Virus record (IMG/VR): IMGVR_UViG_3300033145_001595
Span: 1 to 64,000 of that record
Reading direction: 5' to 3' (one strand)
Source: a virus
Length of the DNA: 64,000 nt
Part shown: positions 6,436 through 12,636 of the stretch, piece by piece
Layout: each line of letters opens with the position of its first letter
How positions within the stretch are numbered: the first letter of the stretch is position 1
Position numbers and translations under genes: made by a program
The notes under the pieces: model-generated
Databases searched by the model: none
What the model was told of the DNA's origin: nothing
The model's input: the letters and a program-made list of their open reading frames with translations, nothing else

Positions 6436-6698
6436 GGGGAAAGTCGATCATCACATACTGGCGTAATGTACTGAATAGTCGGCATTATCCGAGCAACGCC
6501 AACAATTGTCTGCCCTTCCGAAGGCCCCGACTCCTCTTCGTCAATTACCAAAGCCGTTCTAAGAGCGAAGTTTTCGCTAACATAGCTTTTTGCTCGCATG
6601 TCCACACAGCACACGCCAGTTTCGTCTATCCGGCGTACTACTACAAAAAAATCAACCATAGCAATCTCATCCACCGCAATCTTTTTTTCATCGCCCAT
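6432..6698 (-). CDS. Hypothetical 88-aa protein, paralogue of the 91-aa gene at 1.7 kb
   Basis: Shares DFF-VVR, C-VDM, S-x(4)-A, IVGVA and TI-Y/V positions with the 1629-1904 product. The function is unknown. The ATG has the leader RBS GGGAGTAGGAA. It ends with RLSP and stop, where the stop TGA is the first part of the P7 -35 box. It is a single-gene unit of promoter P8. Confidence 0.8.
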   Translation of the reverse strand: MGDEKKIAVDEIAMVDFFVVVRRIDETGVCCVDMRAKSYVSENFALRTALVIDEEESGPSEGQTIVGVARIMPTIQYITPVCDDRLSP

Positions 6699-6745
6699 TT
6701 TCCTACTCCCGTCTAAAGTAACTTCGCCCTTCCCATCATGCCTGC

Positions 6746-6774
6746 ATTATACCATACTACAGGTCAAATGTCAA
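6746..6774 (-). promoter_or_regulatory. Early sigma-70 promoter P8
   Basis: TTGACA-N17-TATAAT with extended -10, with the same ATTTG spacer variant as P4. It drives the 88-aa gene. Confidence 0.93.
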
Positions 6775-6799
6775 GGGAAAAGGCCGAGCTTCCTCGGCC
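6775..6799 (-). terminator. Rho-independent terminator abutting P8
   Basis: Stem GGCCGAG/CTCGGCC with a 4-nt loop, then TTTTCCC and the P8 -35. It ends the AAA+ ATPase transcript. Confidence 0.85.
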
Positions 6800-6813
6800 C
6801 CCCTTGCCCCCAT

Positions 6814-8343
6814 TCAGGACAAATCAAACTCCGGCGTACCGTTACCCGCAACTTTCTTAGTTGTTGCAGATCGGGCATTGCCGTTTGCCCATTCCATCAA
6901 CTCACCAATTTTGGTACTCTGCGAGCGGGATATGGGCACCATCTGTTGCAATTCTTGTACAACCGATTCGGTTGTAACCGGCGCGTCATTTTCGTACTGT
7001 GTATACAGTGCGGCCTTGATCGCCGCTTCTATCTCTGCGCCCGTGTACCCATTCGATTGCTCTGCAAGTACTCCAGCGTCCACGTCCCCACACTGCGCAA
7101 ACTTTCCTGAAAGCACCTTAGCGATTTCCGCCCTTTCTGTAATATTTGGGAGATTAACAAAGAATACATCATCCCATCTTCCGGCCCTCATAAACTCCGG
7201 CGGCAACTTGCTCACGTCATTAGCCGTCGCTACCACAAAAACACTCGCTGTGCGCTCTTGCATCCAAGTGAGAAATGTAGCGAATACCCGTTGGCTAGTG
7301 CCCGCATCGCCCTCTGCGCCAAAACCCGATTTTTCGATTTCGTCAAGCCACAACACACAAGGTGCAATAGTTTCCGCTATTTGCAGCGCCGTCCGAACCG
7401 TTTGTTCTGACTCCCCTACCCATTTACTGAACAAGGCACCAATGTCAAGACGCACAAGAGGCACACCCCAAGATGCCGAAACACACTTAGCCGTCAAGCT
7501 CTTGCCACAACCGGGCACGCCCACCAGCAACACGCCCTTTGGTGCGGGCAATCCATACTCGCGGCCCGCTGGCGTAAATCCTGCATGTCGCTTTTTGAGC
7601 CACGACTTTAGCCCGTCAAGCCCACCAACATCGTTCATGCCATTTTTATTCACTTCCTGCCATTCAAGGCCCGTATCCCTAATCGCGTTTTTCTTTTCCT
7701 CTGCAATCAAGGTGGGCTCAAACCGCTTCAGCGATACAAGCGATTTTGCCAGACCGATAGCCACCTGATTACCCGTCAAACCCACTGCAGCGTCAATAAT
7801 TGCTTCTCTGTTTCCATTCTCAGCCGCTTCCTTTTTTGCACTTTCAGGTGCAATTTCTAGCAAGCGATCCAGAATCTCGGACAGTTCCCCGCGATCCGGC
7901 AATGGCCATGCGATTTGTGTGCAGGGCAGTCCCGACTCTGGCGGTGCGGTGTCGACTACCACTACCTGCAATGCGGACGGTCCTGGACGTGCCGGTATGT
8001 AACGGTTAAGGTCTTTTGTTTGTCTCAGAGTAATCGGATCGGAAAGCCACTGTGACAAATCCCGCATAATAAGCGCAATTCGCTGATCGGATGCAAGGCA
8101 AAACTTTATTGCTTCCGCTGGCGATTCGCTTTGGGGCTTAACAGATTTTCCGTCAATGTCGACAATGCCCCCGGTAACAGACCAAAGCCACACCTTATAG
8201 TTCAATTTAAGGCAAACGCTAGTGACTGCCCGTTCTACGCGCATTTCCTCAGTAGTAGTTGCCCAAATCAAACCCGCCTTTGAGCGCATAGCAATTTCCA
8301 AATCCTGAATTGCCCCGCGTTTCAGATCATCAACCGTTACCAT
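6814..8343 (-). CDS. AAA+ ATPase, Ycf46-like
   Basis: A 509-aa protein. The N-terminal ~220 residues look like a degenerate ATPase or regulatory domain. The C-terminal AAA module has a linker (MNDVGGLDGLKSWLKKR), Walker A GVPGCGKS near residue 268, Walker B VLWLDEIEK, sensor-1 ATAND and the FMRAGRWDDVFFVNLP arginine-finger region. This order and the N-terminal extension fit Ycf46-type classical AAA proteins known from cyanobacteria, plastids and large phages; their function is poorly understood. It is the single gene of promoter P9, with a GGGAGTAGGAG RBS. Confidence 0.9.
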   Translation of the reverse strand: MVTVDDLKRGAIQDLEIAMRSKAGLIWATTTEEMRVERAVTSVCLKLNYKVWLWSVTGGIVDIDGKSVKPQSESPAEAIKFCLASDQRIALIMRDLSQWLSDPITLRQTKDLNRYIPARPGPSALQVVVVDTAPPESGLPCTQIAWPLPDRGELSEILDRLLEIAPESAKKEAAENGNREAIIDAAVGLTGNQVAIGLAKSLVSLKRFEPTLIAEEKKNAIRDTGLEWQEVNKNGMNDVGGLDGLKSWLKKRHAGFTPAGREYGLPAPKGVLLVGVPGCGKSLTAKCVSASWGVPLVRLDIGALFSKWVGESEQTVRTALQIAETIAPCVLWLDEIEKSGFGAEGDAGTSQRVFATFLTWMQERTASVFVVATANDVSKLPPEFMRAGRWDDVFFVNLPNITERAEIAKVLSGKFAQCGDVDAGVLAEQSNGYTGAEIEAAIKAALYTQYENDAPVTTESVVQELQQMVPISRSQSTKIGELMEWANGNARSATTKKVAGNGTPEFDLS

Positions 8344-8384
8344 TCTCCTACTCCCATCAGAGTACCCGCCTTGACCATGCCCGT

Positions 8385-8413
8385 ATTATACCATACTACA
8401 GGTCATTTGTCAA
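8385..8413 (-). promoter_or_regulatory. Early sigma-70 promoter P9
   Basis: TTGACA-N17-TATAAT with extended -10. The stop of the 81-aa gene lies in the spacer. It drives the AAA+ ATPase. Confidence 0.93.
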
Positions 8414-8648
8414 GAAAAATATCCATAAGCTTTCTATTTTTATTCCGCACAATGAGTTTTGCACACGTCCGGCAGTAATGCCCGACAACACACTGTTTTG
8501 TTGACAAAGGGGCGTCATAAAGAACCCAAATACCCTTTAACACTTTTACGATATACTGTGGATAAACACCCCCCTGCATACGCCACCATGTACCACAACT
8601 ATCGCACCTAATAAAATCACATGCGTCTTTTCGTGCCACTTTTTCCAT
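8403..8648 (-). CDS. Zinc-ribbon protein, 81 aa
   Basis: CDSCGTWW near residue 15 and HYCRTCAK near residue 57 form a plausible four-ligand zinc ribbon. AGGAG lies 9 nt before the ATG. The C-terminus (MDIFLDK and stop) is encoded by promoter P9, giving the same FLDK ending as the unrelated 91-aa gene that ends in P2. Confidence 0.78.
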   Translation of the reverse strand: MEKVARKDACDFIRCDSCGTWWRMQGGVYPQYIVKVLKGIWVLYDAPLSTKQCVVGHYCRTCAKLIVRNKNRKLMDIFLDK

Positions 8649-8695
8649 CTTTACTTGCTCCTGTAAAGCCCGCTGTCCCTTGCTTCCATGCCCGT

Positions 8696-8724
8696 ATTAT
8701 ACCACAGCATAGACAACCTGTCAA
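8696..8724 (-). promoter_or_regulatory. Early sigma-70 promoter P10 (divergent spacer)
   Basis: TTGACA-N17-TATAAT with extended -10 TGG, but the spacer sequence differs from the other copies (GGTTGTCTATGCTGTGG). It drives the 81-aa zinc-ribbon gene and lies at the edge of non-coding element A. Confidence 0.88.
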
Positions 8725-8754
8725 GCAAAAAACTTTTTACTCCAAAGATGGTAA

Positions 8755-9056
8755 AAATAGCTACTTACAATCTACCCCGTCCTGTGTGTATAATACTCTG
8801 AACACACAAGCACCAACCAGCCCCACATCTTACAAGGCAATTATGGTGCAACAAAGAAAATATAAGATACGCACCATAAATAGTAATTGTGGTGCAATAG
8901 TGTAGTTGCAGTGTAAATAGAAAATATTGCGCAACAAATAAGATACAGGATGTGCCTCCCAAATTTTTTCACACACACACGATGCCACACAAATGTAGAT
9001 GTAGAAGTAGACGAGCGCGATACCTCACAAATGTAGATGTAGAACCACACACCCAA
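8755..9056. repeat. Duplicated non-coding element, copy A
   Basis: About 300 bp with no gene; partially repeated at 16,245-16,520. Shared blocks in the same order: a 24-bp block starting GTGTATAATACTCTG (8786-8809), GTGCAACAA (8846-8854), a 25-bp block around ATACGCACC and TAAATAGTAATTGT (8866-8890), AGTTGCA, and terminal (GTAGAW)n tracts (8991-9053). GGTGCAA/GCACC motifs occur in both orientations. It lies just past the XRE gene that ends the leftward 12-kb operon. Candidate roles are origin, operator array or small-RNA locus. Confidence 0.75.
8786..8809 (+). promoter_or_regulatory. GTGTATAATA promoter-like motif in element A
   Basis: TATAAT preceded by TGTG, with TTACAA 18 bp upstream. It is flanked by an imperfect TGTGT/ACACA inverted repeat and is identical over 24 bp to the copy in element B. 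There is no gene downstream on the + strand, so any transcript would be non-coding. Confidence 0.45.
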
Positions 9057-9061
9057 ATTAT

Positions 9062-9313
9062 TTACTCCACATCAGGTTGCATCAACTCAGGATGATCCAT
9101 TTCTATTTTACGAACATACCCCTTAACACCCATAGTACCATTTAGTATTGCATGTCTTGGAACTGCTTTACCAGTACACCACCTATGAACTGACGCCCAC
9201 GTAACACCTATCTCATTAGCAACATCCTCTTGTGTGTGACCTACTGCTTTCCTAGCCCTATCAAGCCTCTCAGGTGTAAACTCAAAATCATCAATATTCC
9301 TATCTACTCTCAT
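9062..9313 (-). CDS. XRE-type helix-turn-helix protein
   Basis: An 83-aa protein. Residues about 17-50 (RKAVGHTQEDVANEIGVTWASVHRWCTGK) match the XRE/Cro HTH pattern with TQEDVA as the positioning helix and WASVHRW as the recognition helix. It is probably a small transcriptional regulator. A GGAAGGAAC site lies upstream. It is the last gene of the operon starting near 11.9 kb and adjoins element A, whose repeated GGTGCAA motifs could be its operators (inference). Confidence 0.88.
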   Translation of the reverse strand: MRVDRNIDDFEFTPERLDRARKAVGHTQEDVANEIGVTWASVHRWCTGKAVPRHAILNGTMGVKGYVRKIEMDHPELMQPDVE

Positions 9314-9341
9314 AATTGTTCCTTCCTATACAAACCCTAAA

Positions 9342-9524
9342 CTACTTATCCACCTTTTGCCATATAACCCTACGCGACCCCAAACATTGCACTTGTTCAT
9401 ATCCTTCCTGCAACGCTGTTTGAAATGTCAAATGGTACCCAATAATAGTAAATACCAACACAAAAGCTAACGACATAATAAATGTAACAATAATTACCAA
9501 CCAAAACTTTTCTTCACTATTCAT
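9342..9524 (-). CDS. Small single-pass membrane protein, 60 aa
   Basis: One strong hydrophobic segment at residues about 7-29 (FWLVIIVTFIMSLAFVLVF) follows a short charged N-terminus, then a soluble tail. AGAGG lies 6 nt before the ATG. The function is unknown. Confidence 0.75.
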   Translation of the reverse strand: MNSEEKFWLVIIVTFIMSLAFVLVFTIIGYHLTFQTALQEGYEQVQCLGSRRVIWQKVDK

Positions 9525-9527
9525 TAC

Positions 9528-9788
9528 TTACCTCTTTAATGTTAACGGAGCACGCACGATTGGAAACAGCCACGCTTTCTCAGTCTGCCCACGTAACTCA
9601 AAGTCTTTGGCACAGTCCGCGCACAAGGACATTGCACCTTGTTCCCCATCATCTCCTGATTCTTTTTCCACTGCAATAAATACGGGAAGCTTACCACATT
9701 GCCTTGGCGGAGAAATCCCAAGAGTAAACGGACTACTACCAAACCATCGCTGACAATGTAATACGTTAGTAGGATCAAGCTTATCCAT
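9528..9788 (-). CDS. Hypothetical 86-aa protein with Cys pairs
   Basis: Contains LHCQRWFG, RQCGK and SLCADCAKDFELRGQ; the spaced cysteines resemble a zinc ribbon. AGGAG lies 6-7 nt before the ATG. Three nucleotides separate it from the membrane-protein gene. No family was recognised. Confidence 0.76.
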   Translation of the reverse strand: MDKLDPTNVLHCQRWFGSSPFTLGISPPRQCGKLPVFIAVEKESGDDGEQGAMSLCADCAKDFELRGQTEKAWLFPIVRAPLTLKR

Positions 9789-9798
9789 TACTTATCTC

Positions 9799-10143
9799 CT
9801 AAATATAAAAAGAAACTACTTTACGAGAATGCACCCAAGGACGACGCCAAAAAAATGGTACAGGCACCGCAACCAATAACCTACACCATACTATACCCAT
9901 ACTCACCTGCCACATCGACCCGTAATCACAAATTGATAATACACACCATTCATGCACAATGGGATGAAAAGAAAAGAACAAACTACCTCGTACATTAAAC
10001 AAATTCAAATACCATACCCCTGTACCACCACGACCCCAATCAAAAAATAATGAAGTAGCCCGTGTACGTGTTCCTTCTACATCCAAACCTTTCGACACAA
10101 GAAGCTGCTCAAACTCTTTACGATCCATCATTAGTGTAGCCAT
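9799..10143 (-). CDS. Hypothetical 114-aa protein
   Basis: N-terminal helix, then a Trp/Phe-rich beta-like region and a hydrophobic segment near residues 80-97 that could be membrane-associated (MGIVWCRLLVAVPVPFFW). AGAGG lies 6 nt before the ATG. It overlaps the stop of the upstream gene by 1 nt. The function is unknown. Confidence 0.74.
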   Translation of the reverse strand: MATLMMDRKEFEQLLVSKGLDVEGTRTRATSLFFDWGRGGTGVWYLNLFNVRGSLFFSFHPIVHEWCVLSICDYGSMWQVSMGIVWCRLLVAVPVPFFWRRPWVHSRKVVSFYI

Positions 10144-10403
10144 TACTTACCTCTTTCCCCCAACGACTCAGTTAATGCATCCATTGCACGCGCCACTAGA
10201 CCCACCACATGCCCCTTACGTATCCAACCCTTAACCTCGGCATAGGCAAGAGCCGTCTCTAACGGACCATCCTGACGTAACGATACCGAGTAATTGCCAA
10301 CTTCGAGACCTCCCGTTCCATCATTCACAATCTCAACAACAGCCAAATTCATACCAGGATTATCCTCTCCGGGTGAGTATAAATCAATCATCACTCGCAA
10401 CAT
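10143..10403 (-). CDS. Hypothetical 86-aa protein
   Basis: Start 10403 is chosen for AGGAG 7 nt upstream. The product begins MLRVMIDLYSPGEDNPG and has alternating beta-strand-like segments and a C-terminal helix (VVGLVARAMDALTESL). It overlaps the 49-aa membrane gene by 20 nt. No family was recognised. Confidence 0.7.
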   Translation of the reverse strand: MLRVMIDLYSPGEDNPGMNLAVVEIVNDGTGGLEVGNYSVSLRQDGPLETALAYAEVKGWIRKGHVVGLVARAMDALTESLGERGK

Positions 10404-10533
10404 CACCAGTCTCCTCTCCAAACCATTCACATAACCAATCACATAATCCACAGATCGCTAGCATCACTATCGGAATCACAGGAAGCAATGCAGCTATTAG
10501 AATCTGCCCCGAAGTCAAATCCTCACCCTGCAT
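10384..10533 (-). CDS. Small membrane protein, 49 aa
   Basis: The short ORF at ATG 10533 has AAGGAG 7 nt upstream. The product has one hydrophobic stretch (ILIAALLPVIPIVMLAICGL, about residues 11-30) followed by a Trp/Cys-rich acidic tail. It overlaps the next gene by 20 nt, as expected for a coupled operon pair. Confidence 0.66.
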   Translation of the reverse strand: MQGEDLTSGQILIAALLPVIPIVMLAICGLCDWLCEWFGEETGDVASDD

Positions 10534-10554
10534 CGCCAGTCTCCTTTTTATAAC

Positions 10555-11118
10555 TCATTTTTCTTTTCTACAGTATGGCACTACCCCATTCAAACCATAA
10601 ATATACTGTGCCCCATCTATATACAACTTAACGCACTTAGGGGCTGGTTGCCCAGGAACAAGGGGCTCTGTACTCGTAACAAAGCATGACTCAGATTCCA
10701 ATTTAGGCTCCGGAGCCAACGTATACCCACTAGTCATAACACAAGGCCACCACCGACCATGAGCATTATCATATTCAAATTTTTCCGTTGCCCCATTCCA
10801 CCGACAGGGCGCTTCCTCATACATCACATTACCCCCACCTTTAGCTACCAACACAGCCTCCCCCAACGTCATAATACCAACTCTTATATCACTCGGTACT
10901 GATTCCATATCAGGGGTAAGCAAATTCCAACAATACTCTTTACTATGTGTACCATCCCAAGAAGATTCTATTACCCACTTTGCTTCTACAACACCAGCAA
11001 CCAAAACTTCAAATATATCCTCTGTGTCCTTACACTTACGATGAATAGCAATAGTACTAGCATTATACGCATACGCCCCACCTGCCAAAGCTATCTTCAT
11101 TGTCTCACCATTCAACAT
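10555..11118 (-). CDS. Hypothetical 187-aa protein
   Basis: Unknown. From ATG 11118 the protein begins MLNGETMKIALAGGAYAYNA and continues with a cysteine- and tryptophan-containing mixed fold. GGGGGTAAG lies upstream of 11118; ATG 11100 is a possible alternative. It is in the operon with small membrane proteins, 1 nt from the 56-aa gene. Confidence 0.72.
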   Translation of the reverse strand: MLNGETMKIALAGGAYAYNASTIAIHRKCKDTEDIFEVLVAGVVEAKWVIESSWDGTHSKEYCWNLLTPDMESVPSDIRVGIMTLGEAVLVAKGGGNVMYEEAPCRWNGATEKFEYDNAHGRWWPCVMTSGYTLAPEPKLESESCFVTSTEPLVPGQPAPKCVKLYIDGAQYIYGLNGVVPYCRKEK

Positions 11119-11119
11119 T

Positions 11120-11290
11120 TTACTTACCCCCATAAACAAGAATAAGAGTAATAATCACCAGACCAAACCCAATGACTGCATGAAACGTAGCACGCGGAAT
11201 ATCATCCGCTATCAAACAACAACAGGCCACTACAATATTACCCAAAGCAACAGCCATACCAGTAAGCACTATTGGTAGTAATATGTTCAT
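11120..11290 (-). CDS. Small membrane protein, 56 aa
   Basis: Two hydrophobic segments (ILLPIVLTGMAVALGNIVVA and VIGFGLVIITLILVY) predict a two-pass hairpin. AAAGG lies 8 nt before ATG 11290. The function is unknown. Confidence 0.7.
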   Translation of the reverse strand: MNILLPIVLTGMAVALGNIVVACCCLIADDIPRATFHAVIGFGLVIITLILVYGGK

Positions 11291-11306
11291 ATTTTCTACC
11301 TTTCTT

Positions 11307-11408
11307 TTATGTAATTCGCTTATTGCATCTACGGGCCACATTACGTTGAGCTTCCTTCTTACGATTCCTATGCCTTCTTGTTGGTGGAGGCATTCTCTTT
11401 CTTTTCAT
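11307..11408 (-). CDS. Possible 33-aa basic peptide
   Basis: An ORF of 33 residues with about half Arg/Lys (begins MKRKRMPPPTRRHRNRKK). A run of G (GAGGGGG) lies about 9 nt upstream. It fills the gap between two operon genes. It could be real or chance; no homology claim is made. Confidence 0.35.
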   Translation of the reverse strand: MKRKRMPPPTRRHRNRKKEAQRNVARRCNKRIT

Positions 11409-11438
11409 TTTTCATTTCCCCCTCAAATATTAGGCCCA

Positions 11439-11657
11439 CTATCCTCCCAAATCGCCACGCCGATCAACGTCGGTAAGGAAACAACGCGGCCAAGACGGCA
11501 TACGGACCCGCCCGTTCTCGTTCAGCGAATCCTCAACCTCCCGTATGGCCCACATTGCAGTTAACACCCCGGAAATATTCCGGTTGCCCACAGCTTCCAT
11601 CAAGGAACGGTGTGCCTCAACCAACTTACACAAAAGATGAATCGTCCTATCACTCAT
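11439..11657 (-). CDS. Hypothetical 72-aa protein
   Basis: Start 11657 is supported by GGGAGG 8 nt upstream; in-frame extension upstream would run into the tRNA-like gene. The product is a helix-rich small protein (LLCKLVEAHRSLMEAVGN, then AMWAIREVEDSL). It is the first protein gene downstream of the tRNA-like gene. Confidence 0.72.
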   Translation of the reverse strand: MSDRTIHLLCKLVEAHRSLMEAVGNRNISGVLTAMWAIREVEDSLNENGRVRMPSWPRCFLTDVDRRGDLGG

Positions 11658-11726
11658 TTGTAATCCCTCCCAATTGAATATGAGCGCCCTACATTTCACG
11701 AGGCCCCCTTTGTCTGCGTGTGCGGC

Positions 11727-11830
11727 TTGGGATGGCCGGATTCGAACCGGCGATGCGTGTTGACGAAGCACGCTGATTTCGAGTCAACGTAGCTAGCGTG
11801 ATCCGGGTTTGTCCACTTCCCCACACCCCA
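11727..11830 (-). tRNA. tRNA-Ser(CGA)-like gene, atypical
   Basis: Minus-strand acceptor strands TGGGGTG/CATCCCA pair over 7 bp (one G-U); the T arm is GCCGG-TTCGAAT-CCGGC; a D arm GGG...CCC contains AAGTGGACAAA. The anticodon arm GTTGA-CTCGAAA-TCAGC gives CGA (Ser) with the canonical loop. A long variable region fits class II tRNAs. Oddities: about 15 extra nt between D and anticodon arms, no encoded CCA, and flanking sequences that extend the acceptor by another 7 bp (GTGCGGC/GCCGCAC) past the discriminator. It may be functional after processing, degenerate, or a tRNA-like regulatory RNA. It lies in the leader of promoter P11. Confidence 0.6.
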
Positions 11831-11942
11831 TGCCGCACGCTTCACAATGACGGGCACTCCTTGACGCTGTCCACCCTCTTCCCCTGAGTGGGTGCCGGCG
11901 CGACAGTCGCAGCGGGCCATTACCTTTCTCTATCATGCCTGC

Positions 11943-11971
11943 ATTATACCATACTACAGGTCATTTATCAA
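11943..11971 (-). promoter_or_regulatory. Early sigma-70 promoter P11
   Basis: TTGATA-N17-TATAAT with extended -10 TGG (one mismatch in the -35). It drives the tRNA-like gene and the operon down to 9.06 kb. Confidence 0.9.
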
Positions 11972-11983
11972 GGGAAATCCAGT

Positions 11984-12418
11984 CTACTTTCGCTTTCTGC
12001 GCCGTCTAACTATAGGCTGTACATCAACACTAACATTTTCTCTACGCCTGCGCCGTCTAATTATTGGCATAGCTATAGACTTCTCTGATTTCACTCTCTC
12101 CACTACATCGAGATCAAACGGCACAAATGAACTACCATCATTTATTGTTTTCTCATTCACCCATTGCTTGTACTCTACTAAAGTATTGAATCCCATAATC
12201 CTAACATAGATTAGAGCAAGGTCTTTATTTTTCATAAACCGTCTACTTCCAGGTTCACACCGAATATGCCTAACCTTACCCCCTGGGAGACGAGTACCTA
12301 CCAACTCAATGCAACCAGTAATGCGACTGATCCGTCTACCTACAGGCTTACCACACACGTAGCAAATCTGTTTTTCTTTCAAACTTTCGGCAATTTCCAA
12401 ATTAGTCATTTTCGCCAT
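11984..12418 (-). CDS. Zinc-binding protein with Arg-rich tail, 144 aa
   Basis: CYVCGK near residue 19 and HIRC near residue 51 suggest a treble-clef or zinc-ribbon site, as in HNH-like or traR-like phage proteins, but no HNH catalytic set is evident. The last 35 residues contain two similar basic blocks (PIIRRRRRR and PIVRRRRKR) that suggest nucleic-acid binding. It is the last gene of the SahH operon, 12 nt before promoter P11. The RBS is weak (AAAGG, about 12 nt). Confidence 0.78.
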   Translation of the reverse strand: MAKMTNLEIAESLKEKQICYVCGKPVGRRISRITGCIELVGTRLPGGKVRHIRCEPGSRRFMKNKDLALIYVRIMGFNTLVEYKQWVNEKTINDGSSFVPFDLDVVERVKSEKSIAMPIIRRRRRRENVSVDVQPIVRRRRKRK

Positions 12419-12424
12419 TTATTT

Positions 12425-12610
12425 TTAATCCTTTACTTCCCATTGCCATTCACCCGTAGCATGGTCATATCCGGCAACACCTTGTTCTATGGCCTGTGTT
12501 TCCATATTTCTTTCCCCCCGATTTATACCCACAGCCGTGCCAATAAAAAAACCAACAACACCCATAATCACACCTATCACAATTATAGCACCCATATCCA
12601 TATCATCCAT
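12425..12610 (-). CDS. Small membrane protein, 61 aa
   Basis: A glycine/isoleucine-rich hydrophobic segment (AIIVIGVIMGVVGFFIGTAV, about residues 8-27) is followed by a soluble acidic tail. AAGGAG lies 8 nt before ATG 12610. The function is unknown. Confidence 0.74.
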   Translation of the reverse strand: MDDMDMGAIIVIGVIMGVVGFFIGTAVGINRGERNMETQAIEQGVAGYDHATGEWQWEVKD

Positions 12611-12636
12611 TATCACTACTCCTTTTAGAATTTAGA

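Noticed and set aside
1-9053. GTAGAA/GTAGAT tracts as a CRISPR or microsatellite
   Set aside because: Units are only 6 bp, with no spacer pattern; kept as a repeat with unknown function.
11696-11920. 74-codon minus-strand ORF through the tRNA-like gene
   Set aside because: It runs across the paired arms of the tRNA-like gene and has an AAAGG site only 2 nt from the ATG; the tRNA explanation accounts for the sequence better.
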